From Icerya purchasi (Eukaryota > Arthropoda > Insecta > Hemiptera > Monophlebidae), in assembly GCA_039619475.1 (NCBI GenBank), contig CM077116.1:384672760-384736759 (forward strand): 64,000 bases of DNA, given 5' to 3'. The notes under the pieces are model-generated. The model saw only the letters and a list, made by a program, of their open reading frames with translations, was not told the DNA's origin and searched no databases. Position 1 is the stretch's first letter. Every line of letters begins with the position of its first letter. Both the position numbers and the translations under genes were made by a program. This document shows, in pieces, positions 26,303 to 38,770 of this stretch.

Positions 26303-26906
26303 TACGATGAAAGTGAAAACCTTGAACGATATGAGAAGACAATTAACGCGAGAGCAATTCGAATCGGTTAAGGTAAAAATAACTCGATCGATTTATTATC
26401 ATTTCAGCTGTTTTTATCTTATAGAAAAGATTTCCACGCTCGTTTTGATAACACAATACAGTTGCAGGGCAATAGCCTTTGTGTATTAGTTTAACACGTG
26501 CCGCGGGTTTCAGAGATACCGCTGGCGACTGTCAAAAGGTACGAACAGAGAAGACTTCGGAAATCCTTATCTGCTCGCACAGACGGACACCGTCGGAAGG
26601 AAACAATGATTCGCGTTATCACTCATTCTAATCGTCGCTTTATTATCGATAAAAACAAAACAAAACCGCCAGTTCAGTTTTAATCGCAAAGCGAAATCGG
26701 CCGCTCTAAGTGGAAGTATCGGCTTAGACGAGCATTCGGCCGATCGATGCGCTATCGTATAATCTCTTTCGTTACTGTTCTTACTCTTATGTCGACAAAG
26801 GAACAAAGATCACTACGGTCTGGCAGATTAGGCTGATCGCGCGCAACCACCACCCGGAAACTGTGCGACACTCGATACATCCAGTTCGTTTCGACAACGG
26901 TCCGCT

Positions 26907-27111
26907 ATGAAACCAAATTCGAAAGAAGTTTCTGACACCCTGTCCGATATATCGGAAGCTAGTACAGCTGGAACGGGGCGCAGTTTTTGCAGCAATGACT
27001 GCAAAGAGGAATTACAAAATTTGGCCGTGTCCTTAGGTTTGACCACTTCGGAGGAACTTTGCAAGGATAGATTTCGAGTTGATCGAAAACGATTGGAGAA
27101 CATGTTGCTCG
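26907..27111 (+). CDS. BicC: Bicaudal-C, coding exon 1 (N-terminal leader and start of first KH-like domain)
   Basis: First coding exon of a BicC-family RNA-binding protein, a cytoplasmic translational regulator that binds target mRNAs and recruits deadenylation factors (family knowledge). It starts at ATG 26907, the first in-frame Met after a TAG near 26727, and encodes 68 residues plus one base. The leader is Ser/Thr-rich with an acidic SDTLSDIS stretch. The diagnostic part is residues 46-68, where DRFRVDRKRLENML matches the family's conserved entry into the first KH domain. It ends at a GTAAGG donor in phase 1. Seven exons join in frame to 357 codons (1071 nt), which is strong internal support. 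A non-coding 5' exon upstream cannot be excluded. Residues 1-45 are poorly conserved in the family, so the exact start is less certain than the exon. Confidence 0.88.
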
Positions 27112-28686
27112 GTAAGGCGTGTTTAACTCTATTGTTTGATCTTGCGCTTTTTCTTTAATTTATCTATTTACTCTTTTTCTCGTATTTTCGTTGGAGAAAA
27201 TCCGAAACAACGTAAAATATTACATAATTACTTCGACGAAATCGTTGGCCGATGATATTATTCGGAAAAATGAGTACAAATATTGTGATCGACTGTATAA
27301 CGAAATCAGAACTGGCCCCAAGTGTCAACCGGTTTCGCTTCCCGTCCGTCTACTTTTCAATTACGACAATACATTACTCTCCGACACTTTGCTTAATAAT
27401 AACGCCGCAGTGATCTGCAAATCGCTTAGTATATATTGCTGCGCGATTCACGACCTCAAACGATAATTTACCACTAAAATCCGCCAAATAGTAGCCTAAT
27501 CGCTCGTTTGTCGTATATTCCTGAAAAACTCGATGTTCAGTTGTTTGCATGAACGCCGATGTCAGTAAACTATTGAAAAACGGTAAAACCTTTGCCTTTC
27601 AGGCATCGAAAATTTTTCACCCATCATCACCACTCTTTAGATGACACCGTTTGACTCAAATAGACATTGTATAATCTAATTGTTTCCTTTGAAACCCCGT
27701 AATTTTTGTTTAATTACTCTATTTTGATAACGGCGGTGAAACATTAATAATTTCAACTGTTAATTTTTGCGTGCAAACGGCTTACATAATTTTGTGACAC
27801 GATTGCTCTTTAATAAACGGTATTATTTATTATTCGACATTTATATAATTTACCTGTTGTTTAAACTCGATGCGAAATAACGAAATAAAATGTAAAAAAG
27901 AGAAAGTCTCAATAATTTCGTATAAACTAGTTGTAATACGAAATTTCAATTGACGCATCTCGTAACATAGAGTATTAACCGAAAAAAATCTTTTTAAAAT
28001 AATTTACAAATTAGGTTCTACAACGTATTCGTGCTGTTGCGACTATACTATATATTAATCCATTATGTGTGCCAGTATTCATAATCATCAGCTATAACTG
28101 GAAAAAAAAATTAAATTAAAACATAAAACACAATTAATAATTATATAAAATCTAAATTTACCGACCATTTTTGGTGTCAATAATCCATAAAATCACGGCA
28201 CTATTTAAATGAATGCATTCATTACGGTTTATTGGAATAAAATTTCAAATCAAATCAGTTTATTTATATGTGATACGTACGTTATAAACAAATAAAAATA
28301 ATATAAAATTCAGATGCCGCAAATGCGCAGAGAAGCGCGAATTGCGGAAATTTAAAGTAAACGTACATCGGTTAACATAACATTTTTTTTTTTATTTATT
28401 TATCTTTTATTTATTTTGTTCTCTCTCTCTTCCTTCTCTTTACTTAAGGAAAGTATATAATAAATTAAAATAGCAATTTAGCCCATGTTTACACATTAAG
28501 TTCAAACGTCTTATTTAATATTAAATATATAAGCTATATAAATATTTAATAATAATAAAAATAAACATACTTATGCCCAACACCATTGGAGCTCAATAGC
28601 CAAATTGCATTAGTAACATATTATTTACAAAATTTTATGTAATTACTAATTGTGTTTATGTTTTATATACGTTTTAATTTATATCA

Positions 28687-29031
28687 TACATATATATATA
28701 TATATTAATTACAACGTAATTCTTAACCCACCCCCTATTAGAATATATATATATATATTAATTACAATGTAATTCTTAGGCCGGCCCCTATTAGATTTTG
28801 TAACGAAAAAATGTCCTAATTTTATGCAATAAAAGTTAAATGTTAAGATAGGATTTTTGTGGTTATGTTATTATATTCATATGGACCGATTTAGAATCAC
28901 GATGTAAATTTTGATCATTTTATGCAAAGTATAGGAGAGAAAGAGACAGAAATGTAAGCAAGAGGGGTCAAGGGACACAGCCCTTTGCGAAGCCAAAATA
29001 GCCGAGTTTATATATATATGTATATATATGT
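28687..29031 (-). mobile_element. TA-flanked interspersed repeat, family T copy 2 (internally deleted)
   Basis: On the minus strand it has the family T order, from AACTCGGCTATTTTGGCTTCG through AAGGGCTGTGTCCCTTGACC to GAATTACATTGTAATTAATA, but lacks about 100 bp of the internal direct repeat found in the other copies. The outer end is duplicated in tandem: TTAATTACAACGTAATTCTTA and TTAATTACAATGTAATTCTTA at 28705-28725 and 28759-28779, each followed by a CCC(C)CTATTAGA string and separated by TA repeats. Confidence 0.8.
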
Positions 29032-31344
29032 TACTATATTACCTACAATTTTTCTATGTAGCATCAACCAGCTTTCGTTGCCACCTTATTACTCCGAGAT
29101 TTTTTCGATTTGATTTCTTAATATAATTTTTCTCTCTTCTTTCTTTTCACGTGTGATTGTTTTGTTTTTTCTTTCTATTATCAATTTTGTTGCCTAACGT
29201 TATCTTATTTTACATTTTAAATAAATTCCACATCGGCACGCGAAGCGGACATGAGTAATACCGTAACTTTTATTGTACTCCTTATTTATATTTTAGAAAA
29301 AACTCTTGTCTTTATTTGTCGATAAAAACAGTTTATAAATTAAAATTAAATATCTAGTTTCGGTTTAGTATTTTTATGCTTTTCTGTGTAATCTACTCCA
29401 TGACTAGTATATTTCGCTTAAGTCAACTTTCCCATTCAATACCGAATTTATTATATCCTCCAGACCAGCACTTTTATTTACACTAAACTGTAGTTCTGCA
29501 ATTACACTGAACAGTTTTAATTGTTGCATATTATTAAAGACAAATTAAAAATGTAAATAAAAAAAAGCTTTGTAAGAACTCAAATTATTAGAATAGAAAA
29601 GAAAAATGTTTTATTATTAACTAAGTTCATAGTAACTTATTATTTAGACGTTGCGTATCAGCCAATACCACAATACAATCAAATAACACTACATATATGA
29701 ATACGTACAGAATTATAATTAGAAGCCAAGTATTATTCAACTGCAGGAAAAAATTAAGGAAAAAAACCGGCTCCTTGTAAATTATTAGAATTCGCGCACA
29801 CGCACACACGTATATATTATTAGTGCTATATCCTCTCAGCTACTTGCAGTCATACAGCGAAGTAACAAAACAAACTGAAAAATAAAAACATCTGACAGAA
29901 CTTCTCTGGCAGCATAGATTAACAACTTTGCTAAAGAGAACTTTTAGCTTGCCAGTAGAAATCCGAGAAGTCGATGTGAAGAAAAATGTTTAATGTGTAC
30001 TTGTCGTCATTTGCTTGTCAGTATCTAGTAGTAGTTAAATTCCGATTTGATGATCTATTAGTTTTTCGTGTACTGTTCGTCAGACGCTGTGAGTATTTCC
30101 CCGAAGTTATTTAAGAACACATTGAGAAACATAAAAGTATACAACAACAATGTAAGCAGATAACAGATTGAAACGTTTAATGGAAACCAACTACTAAGCC
30201 GGTTTGAGCGAGCTACATACGTCTTGTACACTGCGCATTTTTCGTTGCGAAACTGTGACTACGCTACCCTTATTTTATCACAGTGAAATGACATTTACAA
30301 GTCTAATTTATAAATACGCTTAGTATAAGATACCGCTAGCGAAAATCTGTCGACTGTTACAAAGGAAAAGCGGTACAGAAGCGGCAGTACAGCGAATCAG
30401 CCACTATTAATGTAAGCATATGTGTTCACTTTTCAGATAGATTTCTCAACGTGTTTGTAATTTTCCTTTAAGTAATACATTTCAATTTCTGTTTATTATG
30501 AGACGAAGACGCTGTATATATATATATCACTTTCTAATGTTATGCGACTTCAAAATTCTTTTTATTTATTTTTTTATTTTTTTATTTTTTTATTAAGTTC
30601 GCACTAATCATTTTAGTTGTTTACGCAAATTATTTCCCTTATCGAAATTCAAATTTTAGTTTTCTTTTGCATAAATTTTATTTTATTTTTTTTTCGAAAT
30701 TTAAAAAAAGCTGTCTCTTTAATTGAATTTTGTTTGCTTGCTAGAGTGCACGATTGTATATCGAGTTAATTCCATTTCAACATTTTTCTGTCTTAGAGAA
30801 GGGAAAAAATCAGCATTCGTCACCGACACATATGTATATGAAATAGCTAAACCCTCGGCACTGCATATAGACACGTTAATAACTGATATTCTAAAAATTT
30901 GAAATTCGTGAAATTTTATTAACGAAAACGTTCGCTCAAAATGTTTTTCAAGGACTCTGTATTTCGGAATGTGAAAGAAAAGTAAATACTTTTTACAAAA
31001 ATTGGATGGATTTGTCTACGTTATTTAGTATCTTTGCAATAATATAGATAGAGTTAACCAAGGTTTCCTTATATTGCGTTTATTACATAAACTAAATCAC
31101 TTTTTTTTTACATTACCTACTCTTAGGCAAAGAAAATATGTTTTTTCGGGGGTAGGGGAGAGGGCTAAACCAAAGTAGGTGAGAAAAGGAACTGTACTTA
31201 TTATATAAAAATGTCAACAGTTTTTATACTGAGTGAAGCTCAAGGAAAAATAATTACGACAACCACAGTGACACCACCAACAGTAATGAATATTAAAGGA
31301 GCAGATAAGAGTTGATCATATCTCAAAAAGATTATGAGGATGGA

Positions 31345-31775
31345 CAGGGGCGTAGCTACCGCCGTATCAGCCATATCAACGATACGGGGGCCCCGGGGTA
31401 CAGGGGCCCCGAACGTGTGTGACCAAAAATTCATAATAACGTAGTATGACTTTCAGACTTGTCTTTATTTGTACTCCATAAAAGCAGGAAATCTAGAAAA
31501 GCTAAAATCGTCATCATCTATGGATGATTTAATAAATAAGTTTGACGAAAAAAAAGGGCGAGAAAAGTGTATATTTGATTAAAGTCAAATTGTTTGGATT
31601 GAATTGTAACTTAGCTCCTAGCAGCATTTATTGTGAGTAATAACTTATAATCAATAAATAATTATTTTAATTTAATGCGAGCGTTTTGGTTTCTTTTGTG
31701 AAAAATCTTTACACTTTATTAGGGTCTCTCAATAAATTTTGATACAGGGCCCGTCTAAGGCAAGCTACGCAACTG
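31345..31775. mobile_element. hAT-type MITE (CAGGGGCGTAGCTA ends)
   Basis: The left end CAGGGGCGTAGCTACCGCC and the right end, whose reverse complement is CAGTTGCGTAGCTTGCC, form imperfect terminal inverted repeats. Flanking octamers AGGATGGA (31337-31344) and AGGACGAA (31776-31783) agree at six of eight positions, consistent with an old hAT target duplication. A GC-rich palindromic tract (GGGGCCCCGGGG) lies just inside the left end. There is no coding capacity. Confidence 0.72.
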
Positions 31776-32161
31776 AGGACGAAATTAAAAAACATAAGAC
31801 ATTGCTATAATCGCAACTACAATTGACTAGGATCTAAAACCCGTAATGACTAACGATAATAACGACAAAAATCTCAAAGGAAAACTATTAAATTAGTACC
31901 AAAGAAAACATGTAGGCATATTTTTTTTATAAATCGACTTATTCCACCATGCGATAACCCTCTCTTCAAGAAATTTTCTACAATGAAAAAATTTAATAAA
32001 ACTGTAAACCTACAATTACTACTTAGTTCGTTAAATAATTTAGTTTCTTTAGTACTTTCTTCCTTTGACTTCATATTAATTTTAGACTAATGACGTTTGG
32101 GACCGCTTTTGTATTTTACCTACGCTTTGGACGTCAAAAATGTATTAAAAAAGTATACATG

Positions 32162-32799
32162 CAATCGCGGATCTACGGGGGGTACATCCCCCCCCCCCCC
32201 AAAAAAAAATCAAAACCTCTATGAAAAAATTTGTTATAACAGAGAGAAATCTAATTTATGCTATAAAAGATTTATATAAATGTTACCTATGGATTTAATT
32301 ATAACTAATGTTTAATACAGTTTTCTAATAAAACTATTAATGGTACGTTTTTATTTTATTTTAAACCCAACTTTCATCGATCTTTTGCTCTTCTTATTTA
32401 TTTTTAATTTTTATTTTACAATGTAAATGAAAATAGTTCAATGAGAAATATATATATATATATTTTTTACTCGCTCAGGAACAAAGAATTCAAATCGGAT
32501 TACTAACAAAAATAAAAAAAAAGTAAAGTCTAATAAAAACACTATCTTTCTTGCTATTTCTAAACTACCATTTTAGCTAGAATTTTCTAATTTCGTTTTA
32601 TTTTTTACCTAAAAATAAAATAAAATTTAAATTCAATTGTATTAATTATGTATTTTTAAAACATTTTTAAACTTCTAAAGAAGTCGCTATTTGATTTTCT
32701 TTATGAAACAAAGTATTTCTCAAATTTACTGCCTACCGTAGAAGATTTTACGTAATTATATACCCCCCCCCCCCTAGTGACCTTCTGGATTCGTCCCTG
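32162..32799 (-). mobile_element. hAT-type MITE, family A copy 3, with perfect 8-bp target duplication
   Basis: This is a reverse-oriented copy of the family seen at 6824 and 18655: CGCGGATCTACGG at the left, ATTCGTCCCTG at the right, and matching interior strings such as AACCCAACTTTCATCGATC and CGGATTACTAACAAAAATAA. It is flanked by identical octamers TATACATG (32154-32161 and 32800-32807). This duplication fixes the boundaries of family A and places it in the hAT superfamily. Poly-C runs near both ends have expanded. Confidence 0.9.
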
Positions 32800-34243
32800 T
32801 ATACATGTATATACATATGTGTGTGTATTTTGACAAACCAGAAATACATAAAATTTAATTTAATAAATGATTTCGCTTTCAGATTCTACAAAAATTTAAA
32901 GTAAAATTTTCAAAAATTCTTCCAAGAAAATGTAGCTTTCAGTTCCGCTCTCAAGCGAATAGTATAAATATTGCTAACATAGCGCATATTAATGCTTTTT
33001 AGCTATATATATAAATACATGAGAACAATTCAGATTCTAATTTTTCTATAAACCTATATAATGATTACTCTCAGTTGCAATCACTTTTTTCAAGTTGTAT
33101 AGTATGCAGTAATCTAATACTACAATATGAACATAACACCCACTATTTTTTTTAAAAAAAGAAAACCTTCCTAACTTTTTAAATTAAGAAAGTTTAAAAA
33201 ATATATATTTATCAAAATGAACTTAATTAAAAACAACATGAATTAAATGTAACGCTTTTTCGAAAATCATACGCAATCTAACACAAGAAAATTGTTTACT
33301 AAATACCTATTAATTTTGTAATTTCATCTTTAGTAATTCAAGGGGTGAACAAATAAGATATTTTCAGTTGTTAAAACTGAAGCATATTAGTATTAGTTTT
33401 AGACTGAATTAAAAAAGGAAAACAAAAAAGTGTTAAAATGAAAATAGTCTTTAAATAATTTGGAAAAGAATTATGGACTGCGACAAAATGATGACGCGTT
33501 GGATCTGCAAATATGATCTTCGATTAATGTTTAATTTTTTTGTTTTTTAATGCATACTTCTTTTTCTTTTTTCGAAGGTAATAAGGTACTTCTTTCAATG
33601 CTATAGTTATTTTTTTAAATGACTGAAAACACCGCAATTTTTAAATTCGTTATCGCGGGGAATTTTTGCAAACAATTCTAAATGTATAAATTAAAAGCTT
33701 TTTGAAAATAGTTCTTTTATTTTCTGTTTTTTTCCATCTATATACCAAGTATGATTTTGGAGCGGTGTATGATAAAAAAATTAACGTATATATATATATT
33801 TATATAAAGGGTATTTTAACGTCAACATGTTTTTAATTTTTTGAATGTGTAGATAACAAAGAAATATTTAAATTTTACAGTTTTTATAATATATAGTGTA
33901 TTTTGATAAAAATAACGCAGATACATTAAAACATAATTGTTACTTTAACTGAATTTTAAAAATTTGATGAATAATTTTGATTATTTAAACTATAATTACT
34001 ATAATTGCGTAAGTAACCGGAATTAGACGGTACATTTTTAAAATTTAATTAGAATAATATTGGTGTTTTCTTTTGCTTTTTGTTTAAAACAATATTTATG
34101 TCATTACGTTTATTAGTTAACAACAAAATGGTCTAAAGAAAAAAAAATACAGCACCACATTTTATTTGAAGTATTCAGTTGTATTACATTATATAAAATG
34201 TTACCGTTATTTTTATTAAGTAAATATGTTTGTTTTTCAACAG

Positions 34244-34287
34244 GAAACTCCGATACTGCTAAATCGGCTCACGATTTTTTCCAGAAA
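34244..34287 (+). CDS. BicC: Bicaudal-C, coding exon 2 (44-nt mini exon, KH-like 1)
   Basis: This 44-nt exon is preceded by a pyrimidine tract ending TTTTTCAACAG and followed by a GTAAGT donor. With the one base left from exon 1 it encodes GNSDTAKSAHDFFQK, residues 69-83. The family has an acidic or Ser-rich linker followed by a conserved FF(Q/R) motif at this place, and FFQK runs directly into the IMNETKTMILWPSRLKIG of the next exon. It is too short to be found by ORF length. It is supported by phase (1 in, 0 out), both splice sites and the continuity of the KH fold across the junctions. The flanking introns are about 7.1 and 10.1 kb. Confidence 0.87.
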
Positions 34288-35204
34288 GTAAGTTTTTTGG
34301 TATGTAAAACATTTTACACATAAACATACGCAAAACATGTTCACGATCATCACACACGAACATATGAATTCGTTCATTACTAAAGATGTTAGCTATTATA
34401 TTCTATCGATAGCTCTTCCTAAGGTCTTGGTAATTCTATAAGTAATCTTGTACTGCATATCCCTGCAAATTAATTTATCACTTTTCTAGAATGTTGCCTT
34501 CTAAAATATTTTTTGTTAAAAATTAACATCACAATCTTATACGATCAAATTTGGGATGCGACACAGTCAATCGCTTATTACCTTCAAGTGTCGATCACGA
34601 GCAACATAAACTAGTTCCCCGCTGAAACCCAAATCAGTAGCGAGCAGCGAAAAGATGCGCACGGATGTCTATCACTGGAATTTTATATATAAACAATTTA
34701 ATAACTGTTTGAAAGTTAAAATTTCAAAGCGCTATGGTTTTAACTCTCTTAATAATTATATATAAAACGATTCGAAATAATCCAACATTTACGTAAATAA
34801 TACATATTATAAAAAGTTGGTTAAAATGACCTACAGACAGAGTTCAGATACATTGTACAATAACGAAGGGGAAAAAAAAAAACAAAAAAAGCAAAAAACG
34901 GAGCGATCGTATACGATTGCAATTTGATCAAACAGAATTGCGATCCTAGTTTAACATTGCTTCTTTTTGTAAATTTGCATTATTTTTTAATAAACGGTTA
35001 AAAAGTTTATTAATCATAAAATTAAAATGGAAATTTTTAGATTAAAAATAAATAGATTACATTGTTAAAAAAACATTATAAAATGATTAGCAAAAATTTG
35101 AATTTAAGCGTATAATTTTCGCAATTTATTATCACCATTAATATTCATGTTAACCAAGCTTATGGACAAATTATTATGATTTTGAACCATGTAAGGTACT
35201 AATT

Positions 35205-35412
35205 CATTAACAGTAGTATTATGGAATACTAATGGGATTCAACAAAAGAAACACGAACTTCAGTGAAAACGAATTGATATTGCTCTACTAACGGAAACGC
35301 ATGTCGTTCATCCGGCAAGCTTTGATTTACCAAATTACAGATGCTATTATGGAACACACCCTTCTGGTACAACAATGGGAGGTGTTGCTGTACTCATCAA
35401 AACGATTCCATA
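35205..35412 (+). pseudogene. LINE endonuclease fragment (Jockey-like)
   Basis: The plus strand reads LWNTNGIQQKKHELQ, a TGA stop, then RIDIALLTETHVVHPASFDL, ending VAVLIK. This is the N-terminal part of an apurinic-type LINE endonuclease, with the conserved Asn of WNxNG and the catalytic Glu of LTETH. It stops at about 35412 where reverse transcriptase sequence of the opposite strand begins. It is non-functional: truncated and carrying an in-frame stop. Confidence 0.82.
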
Positions 35413-36715
35413 CTTCTGGTGCTTTTAAGGTACCGGCGCTGGTATCTGACGCTCGCTAAACATGACGTCGTTTATTTTTACTTGAAACGATCTATCGCTT
35501 AAATAAGACCTCAGCAGATAGTATATTTCAACCGGAAAAATCTTCCAGATTTTGTATAGCAAACCGTCCTGCCAAACACGATCGAATACTTTGGCTATAT
35601 TGCAGTACATTCCACGCTGTAAGACTGACTCAATTTCATCAACGAGTCTATGACACCAATGAATAGCTGAATGCTTCGGTCTAAATCCAAATTGATGATT
35701 AGGAAGATATGCATTCGTCATATTGAGAAGAAGCGATTGAATTAGTTTTTCGAACACTTTTCCAAATGTATCCAGTAAATTTACCGGTCTATAGGATGAA
35801 ACATCTGTAACTGGCTTCCCGGGTTTATGGATATAAATACAGTTACCGATTTTTTCCATTTATTCGGAAAGTATGATAGCCGGAGCACAGAATTGTATAT
35901 GTATAAAAGTAGTAAAAGTCCTTTTTCTGGCAGATGTTTCAAAATATCATTCATTATTCTATCTTCTCCAGGAACTTTATTGTTTCGCAAACTTTTAATA
36001 CACATACGAAGCTGGTTTGGTGTAATGTATGTGTAATTTTGACAATACTGGATGACGCTACTGTTACGCTGCATAACTTTCTGTGTGTGTTGTGGGTTCT
36101 CCATATTAGAAGGTTGAAATATATTTGCAAAGTAGTCAGCAAAAGTATTAACTTTTTCGTCATCGGTTTTGGCCCTTGTTGAATCAGATTTTTTAATATG
36201 ATAGAATGGAACACATCTTTTTGTTAGTACTTTCGCTGCTTTCCAGAGAGTGAACTGTCAGCATTAGTTACAGTGAAAAAATAATGAGTATAACGCTTAT
36301 TATTGCAGTGTGCTATGGTTTTCGTTAATTGCCTGCAAAATAATTCCTTGCATGTTTGGTAATTAGATGGGTATCTGTTGCGTTGCAATTTTTTGCGCGC
36401 TTTTCTTCTTTCAGCAATTAACTCACGTACCTCAATGGGCAATATACTGCTGTTATTGGCAGTCAGATTCGCAGGTCGTGTTGATTGCTTAGAGCAATCC
36501 TGTATTATATCTGTTAGATAATTAACAGCGGTATCAATATCGTACTGTGATTTTAATTTTACCTTAAAGTTCGTTTGTTTATCTATTATATTTACAAATT
36601 TATTCCAATCAGTAGAGTTATTTGTTAATCGATTGTCTATTTTGCTAAATAGTGGAATTGTGTCTAGAATTTGTAAGACTGGTACATCCTGACAATCCTG
36701 TCAGACGACTAAAGA
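35413..36715 (-). pseudogene. LINE reverse transcriptase fragment (Jockey-like), 5' linker and RT N-half
   Basis: On the minus strand the order is a charged linker (open from about 36700, including PIEVRELIAERRKARKKLQR), then RT motifs: KSLRNNKVPGEDRI, KPGKPVTDVSSYRPVNLLDT, HQFGFRPKHSAI, and the motif A region IAKVFDRVWQDGLLYK. It breaks off at about 35413, before the YADD catalytic motif. Several frameshifts split it into pieces of 72, 107 and 144 aa. It is most like Jockey-clade elements (inference from motif style). The adjoining plus-strand endonuclease fragment probably comes from the same or a sister element. Confidence 0.85.
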
Positions 36716-36990
36716 AAAAACAGTGTAGAGATGCGCTTACCCCCCTCTAATAACACTAAAGATATTAAAACACTATTACTAACAAAATACTCATATAAAT
36801 AATCAAATAATGAAATGCTATTATATAACAAGTGACGTCATCTATTAGGATGCACCTTTATTTAGAAAACTTAAAATAGCTAATGATCAATTACGTTGAT
36901 GACTGAAGAGTCGGTATGCAAAAAAAAAAAAAAAAAAAAATTACAAATTCAAAAATAATCGGTCGCAAATATAATAAAATCATCAAACAT

Positions 36991-38770
36991 TTAGTAAATG
37001 AATGAAAATGTAAAACAAATAAGCTCAACCATGATCCATGATATTTTCAACATCCTTCTGTGGACCCTCATTTCTACAGCTTCTAGCCGATTTACCTGTC
37101 TCTTATTGAGTGTTGTTGTCTCAGTTCCATATAGTAAGATTGGATAAACATAGCATTGCACAATGTTTTGACGTATATCTAAACGCAAGGATCTATCGCA
37201 AAGGAGATTTCTCATGCTGGTGAAGGCACTCCAAGCATAACTGCATCTCATTTTTATTTCTGTATCTGGTTCCAGGTTCTCAGTAATTTCAATCTTCTCA
37301 TTGTTTACCATAACAGAGACCTGATTAAAGTTATTTTTCTTGCTGACTACCATCCACTTTGTTTTCTTCGCGTTTATATTCAAATTGTATGACTTTCCAA
37401 CAGCGTTGAGTCCATTGAGAAGATGTTGAAGATCTCTTCCGTTCTCTGCAACAATAGCAATATCGTCTGTGTAGCGAATGTTGTTAATAATTCTTCCGTT
37501 AATCCGAACGTCCAAGGGTAAATCCGCGAGATGGCTAATCTAAAAACCTGATCAGCATACAAATTGAATAGTAGGGGTGAAAGAATACATCCTTGTCGTA
37601 CTCCACGTTAGACTTCAAAGTCAATGTTTTCCCGGTTCTCTAGAATGAGCTCAGCTGTCTGGTTCCAATATAGATTCTTAATTATCCTTAAATCATATTC
37701 ATCAATTCCAGTAATTTGAAGAACATCCATTAATTAGTGATGTTGAACGTTATCAAATGCTTTCCCATAGTGAAGAAAGCAAATAAATGCGTCTTTATTC
37801 GTTTTCCTACATTTTTGAAGTAATACATTAACTGCCAGTAGAGCTTCTCTTGTTCCAAAACCTGCACGAAAACCAAATTGGGTTTCACTTAAAACGTATT
37901 CATATTTAGCTCGGATTCTATGCTGAATAATCCTCAAGAAGAGTTTCAAAAGATGACTCATAATGCTGATTGTACGATAGTCGTCACATTCCTTAGAATA
38001 TTGTTTCTCTCGTCATGTAGATTTTATTGAATAACACGGTCAGTTTCTTGATATTTTCCTCATCAAACAGTTTAACTACATCTCCGAGTATCCTGTCAGG
38101 ACCCGTAGCATTCCTGCTTGGGATTAATTTAACTGCATGCTTTACTTCTGAAATTTGTGAACTTTTCTCTGGGTTACCGGGGATTATAGGGTTGTTAGGT
38201 CGATGTTCAAAAAATAGCATTTTTAAGTATGTTCTCCATATTTTTTTCTTTTTATCCTGTTCAATAAAAAGGGTACCATGCTCATCTAACAACCGCATTA
38301 AGGGGCGATTGAGCCCCGTTCCAGTAACAGCTTTTATCTGCTTACGCATCTTAAACGAATCATTTTTTTCGGCCAACACCCTTATTTCTTCACACTGTTC
38401 TTCCACCCATTTGTTCTTGGCATCTTTGATAATTTTCTTAACTTGTTTATTCAGGCGTTTGTACTCAGTTTTGTTCTTGCCTTCGTGACTTCTCCTCTCA
38501 TTCATCACATTGAGTATTTTGCCTGTCATCCACTTTTTCCTTTTAACATTGTTTATCTTCGGATACTTCTAACAAGTTTCTGTAATAACTGGGTTCACTG
38601 TAGTAGCATTAAATTCTGTACCAAGTTCATTCGGGTTGTCATTAAGCTGTTCTGAAATTTGGGCTCTTGGTTCTGCAGACTGTAATTTGTTAATGTCCCA
38701 TTTCTGTTTTTTATTATTTCCTTCAATTGTCCAGTAAATTATGAACGGCACCGATATCAGCTCCTAGGTA
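36991..38770 (-). pseudogene. LINE endonuclease-reverse transcriptase relic, RT domain
   Basis: Reading the minus strand from 38770 down: a linker (MTGKILNVMNERRSHEGKNK), RT entry SRNATGPDRILGDVVKLFDE, ETQFGFRAGFGTREALLAV, motif A FICFLHYGKAFDNVQH (catalytic Asp replaced by His), then RGVRQGCILSPLLFNLYADQ, the catalytic box YTDDIAIVAEN, a thumb LNINAKKTKWMVVSK and an end near RRMLKIS. At least one in-frame stop and several frameshifts occur, for example around 37500-37620. The element ends by an A-rich tract at 36919-36941. It resembles the abundant endonuclease/RT LINEs of insects; the clade is not resolved. Confidence 0.88.

Larger units (their letters stand above)
27112..34243 (+). other. 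BicC: BicC intron 1
   Basis: This 7.1-kb intron runs from the GTAAGG donor after exon 1 to a TTTTTCAACAG acceptor. It contains a family T repeat (28687-29031), a probable LINE-tail motif (28247-28262), a hAT-type MITE (31345-31775) and a family A hAT MITE (32162-32799). The rest is AT-rich with no recognisable gene on either strand. Confidence 0.85.

Noticed and set aside
26307..26376. Possible upstream coding exon (starting MKVKTLNDMRRQL, ending at a GTAAAA donor)
   Set aside because: The frame is short, the peptide matches nothing in BicC, and exon 1 has its own start. It could be an upstream ORF or a 5' UTR exon but there is no support.
26674..26679. TCAGTT initiator-like hexamer upstream of BicC
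   Set aside because: Too short and common; no TATA box or downstream promoter element at the expected spacing.
35827..36182. Plus-strand open frames of 69 and 82 aa
   Set aside because: Antisense to the Jockey-like RT fragment.
38027..38488. 153-aa plus-strand open frame
   Set aside because: Antisense shadow of the LINE linker and RT entry on the minus strand.
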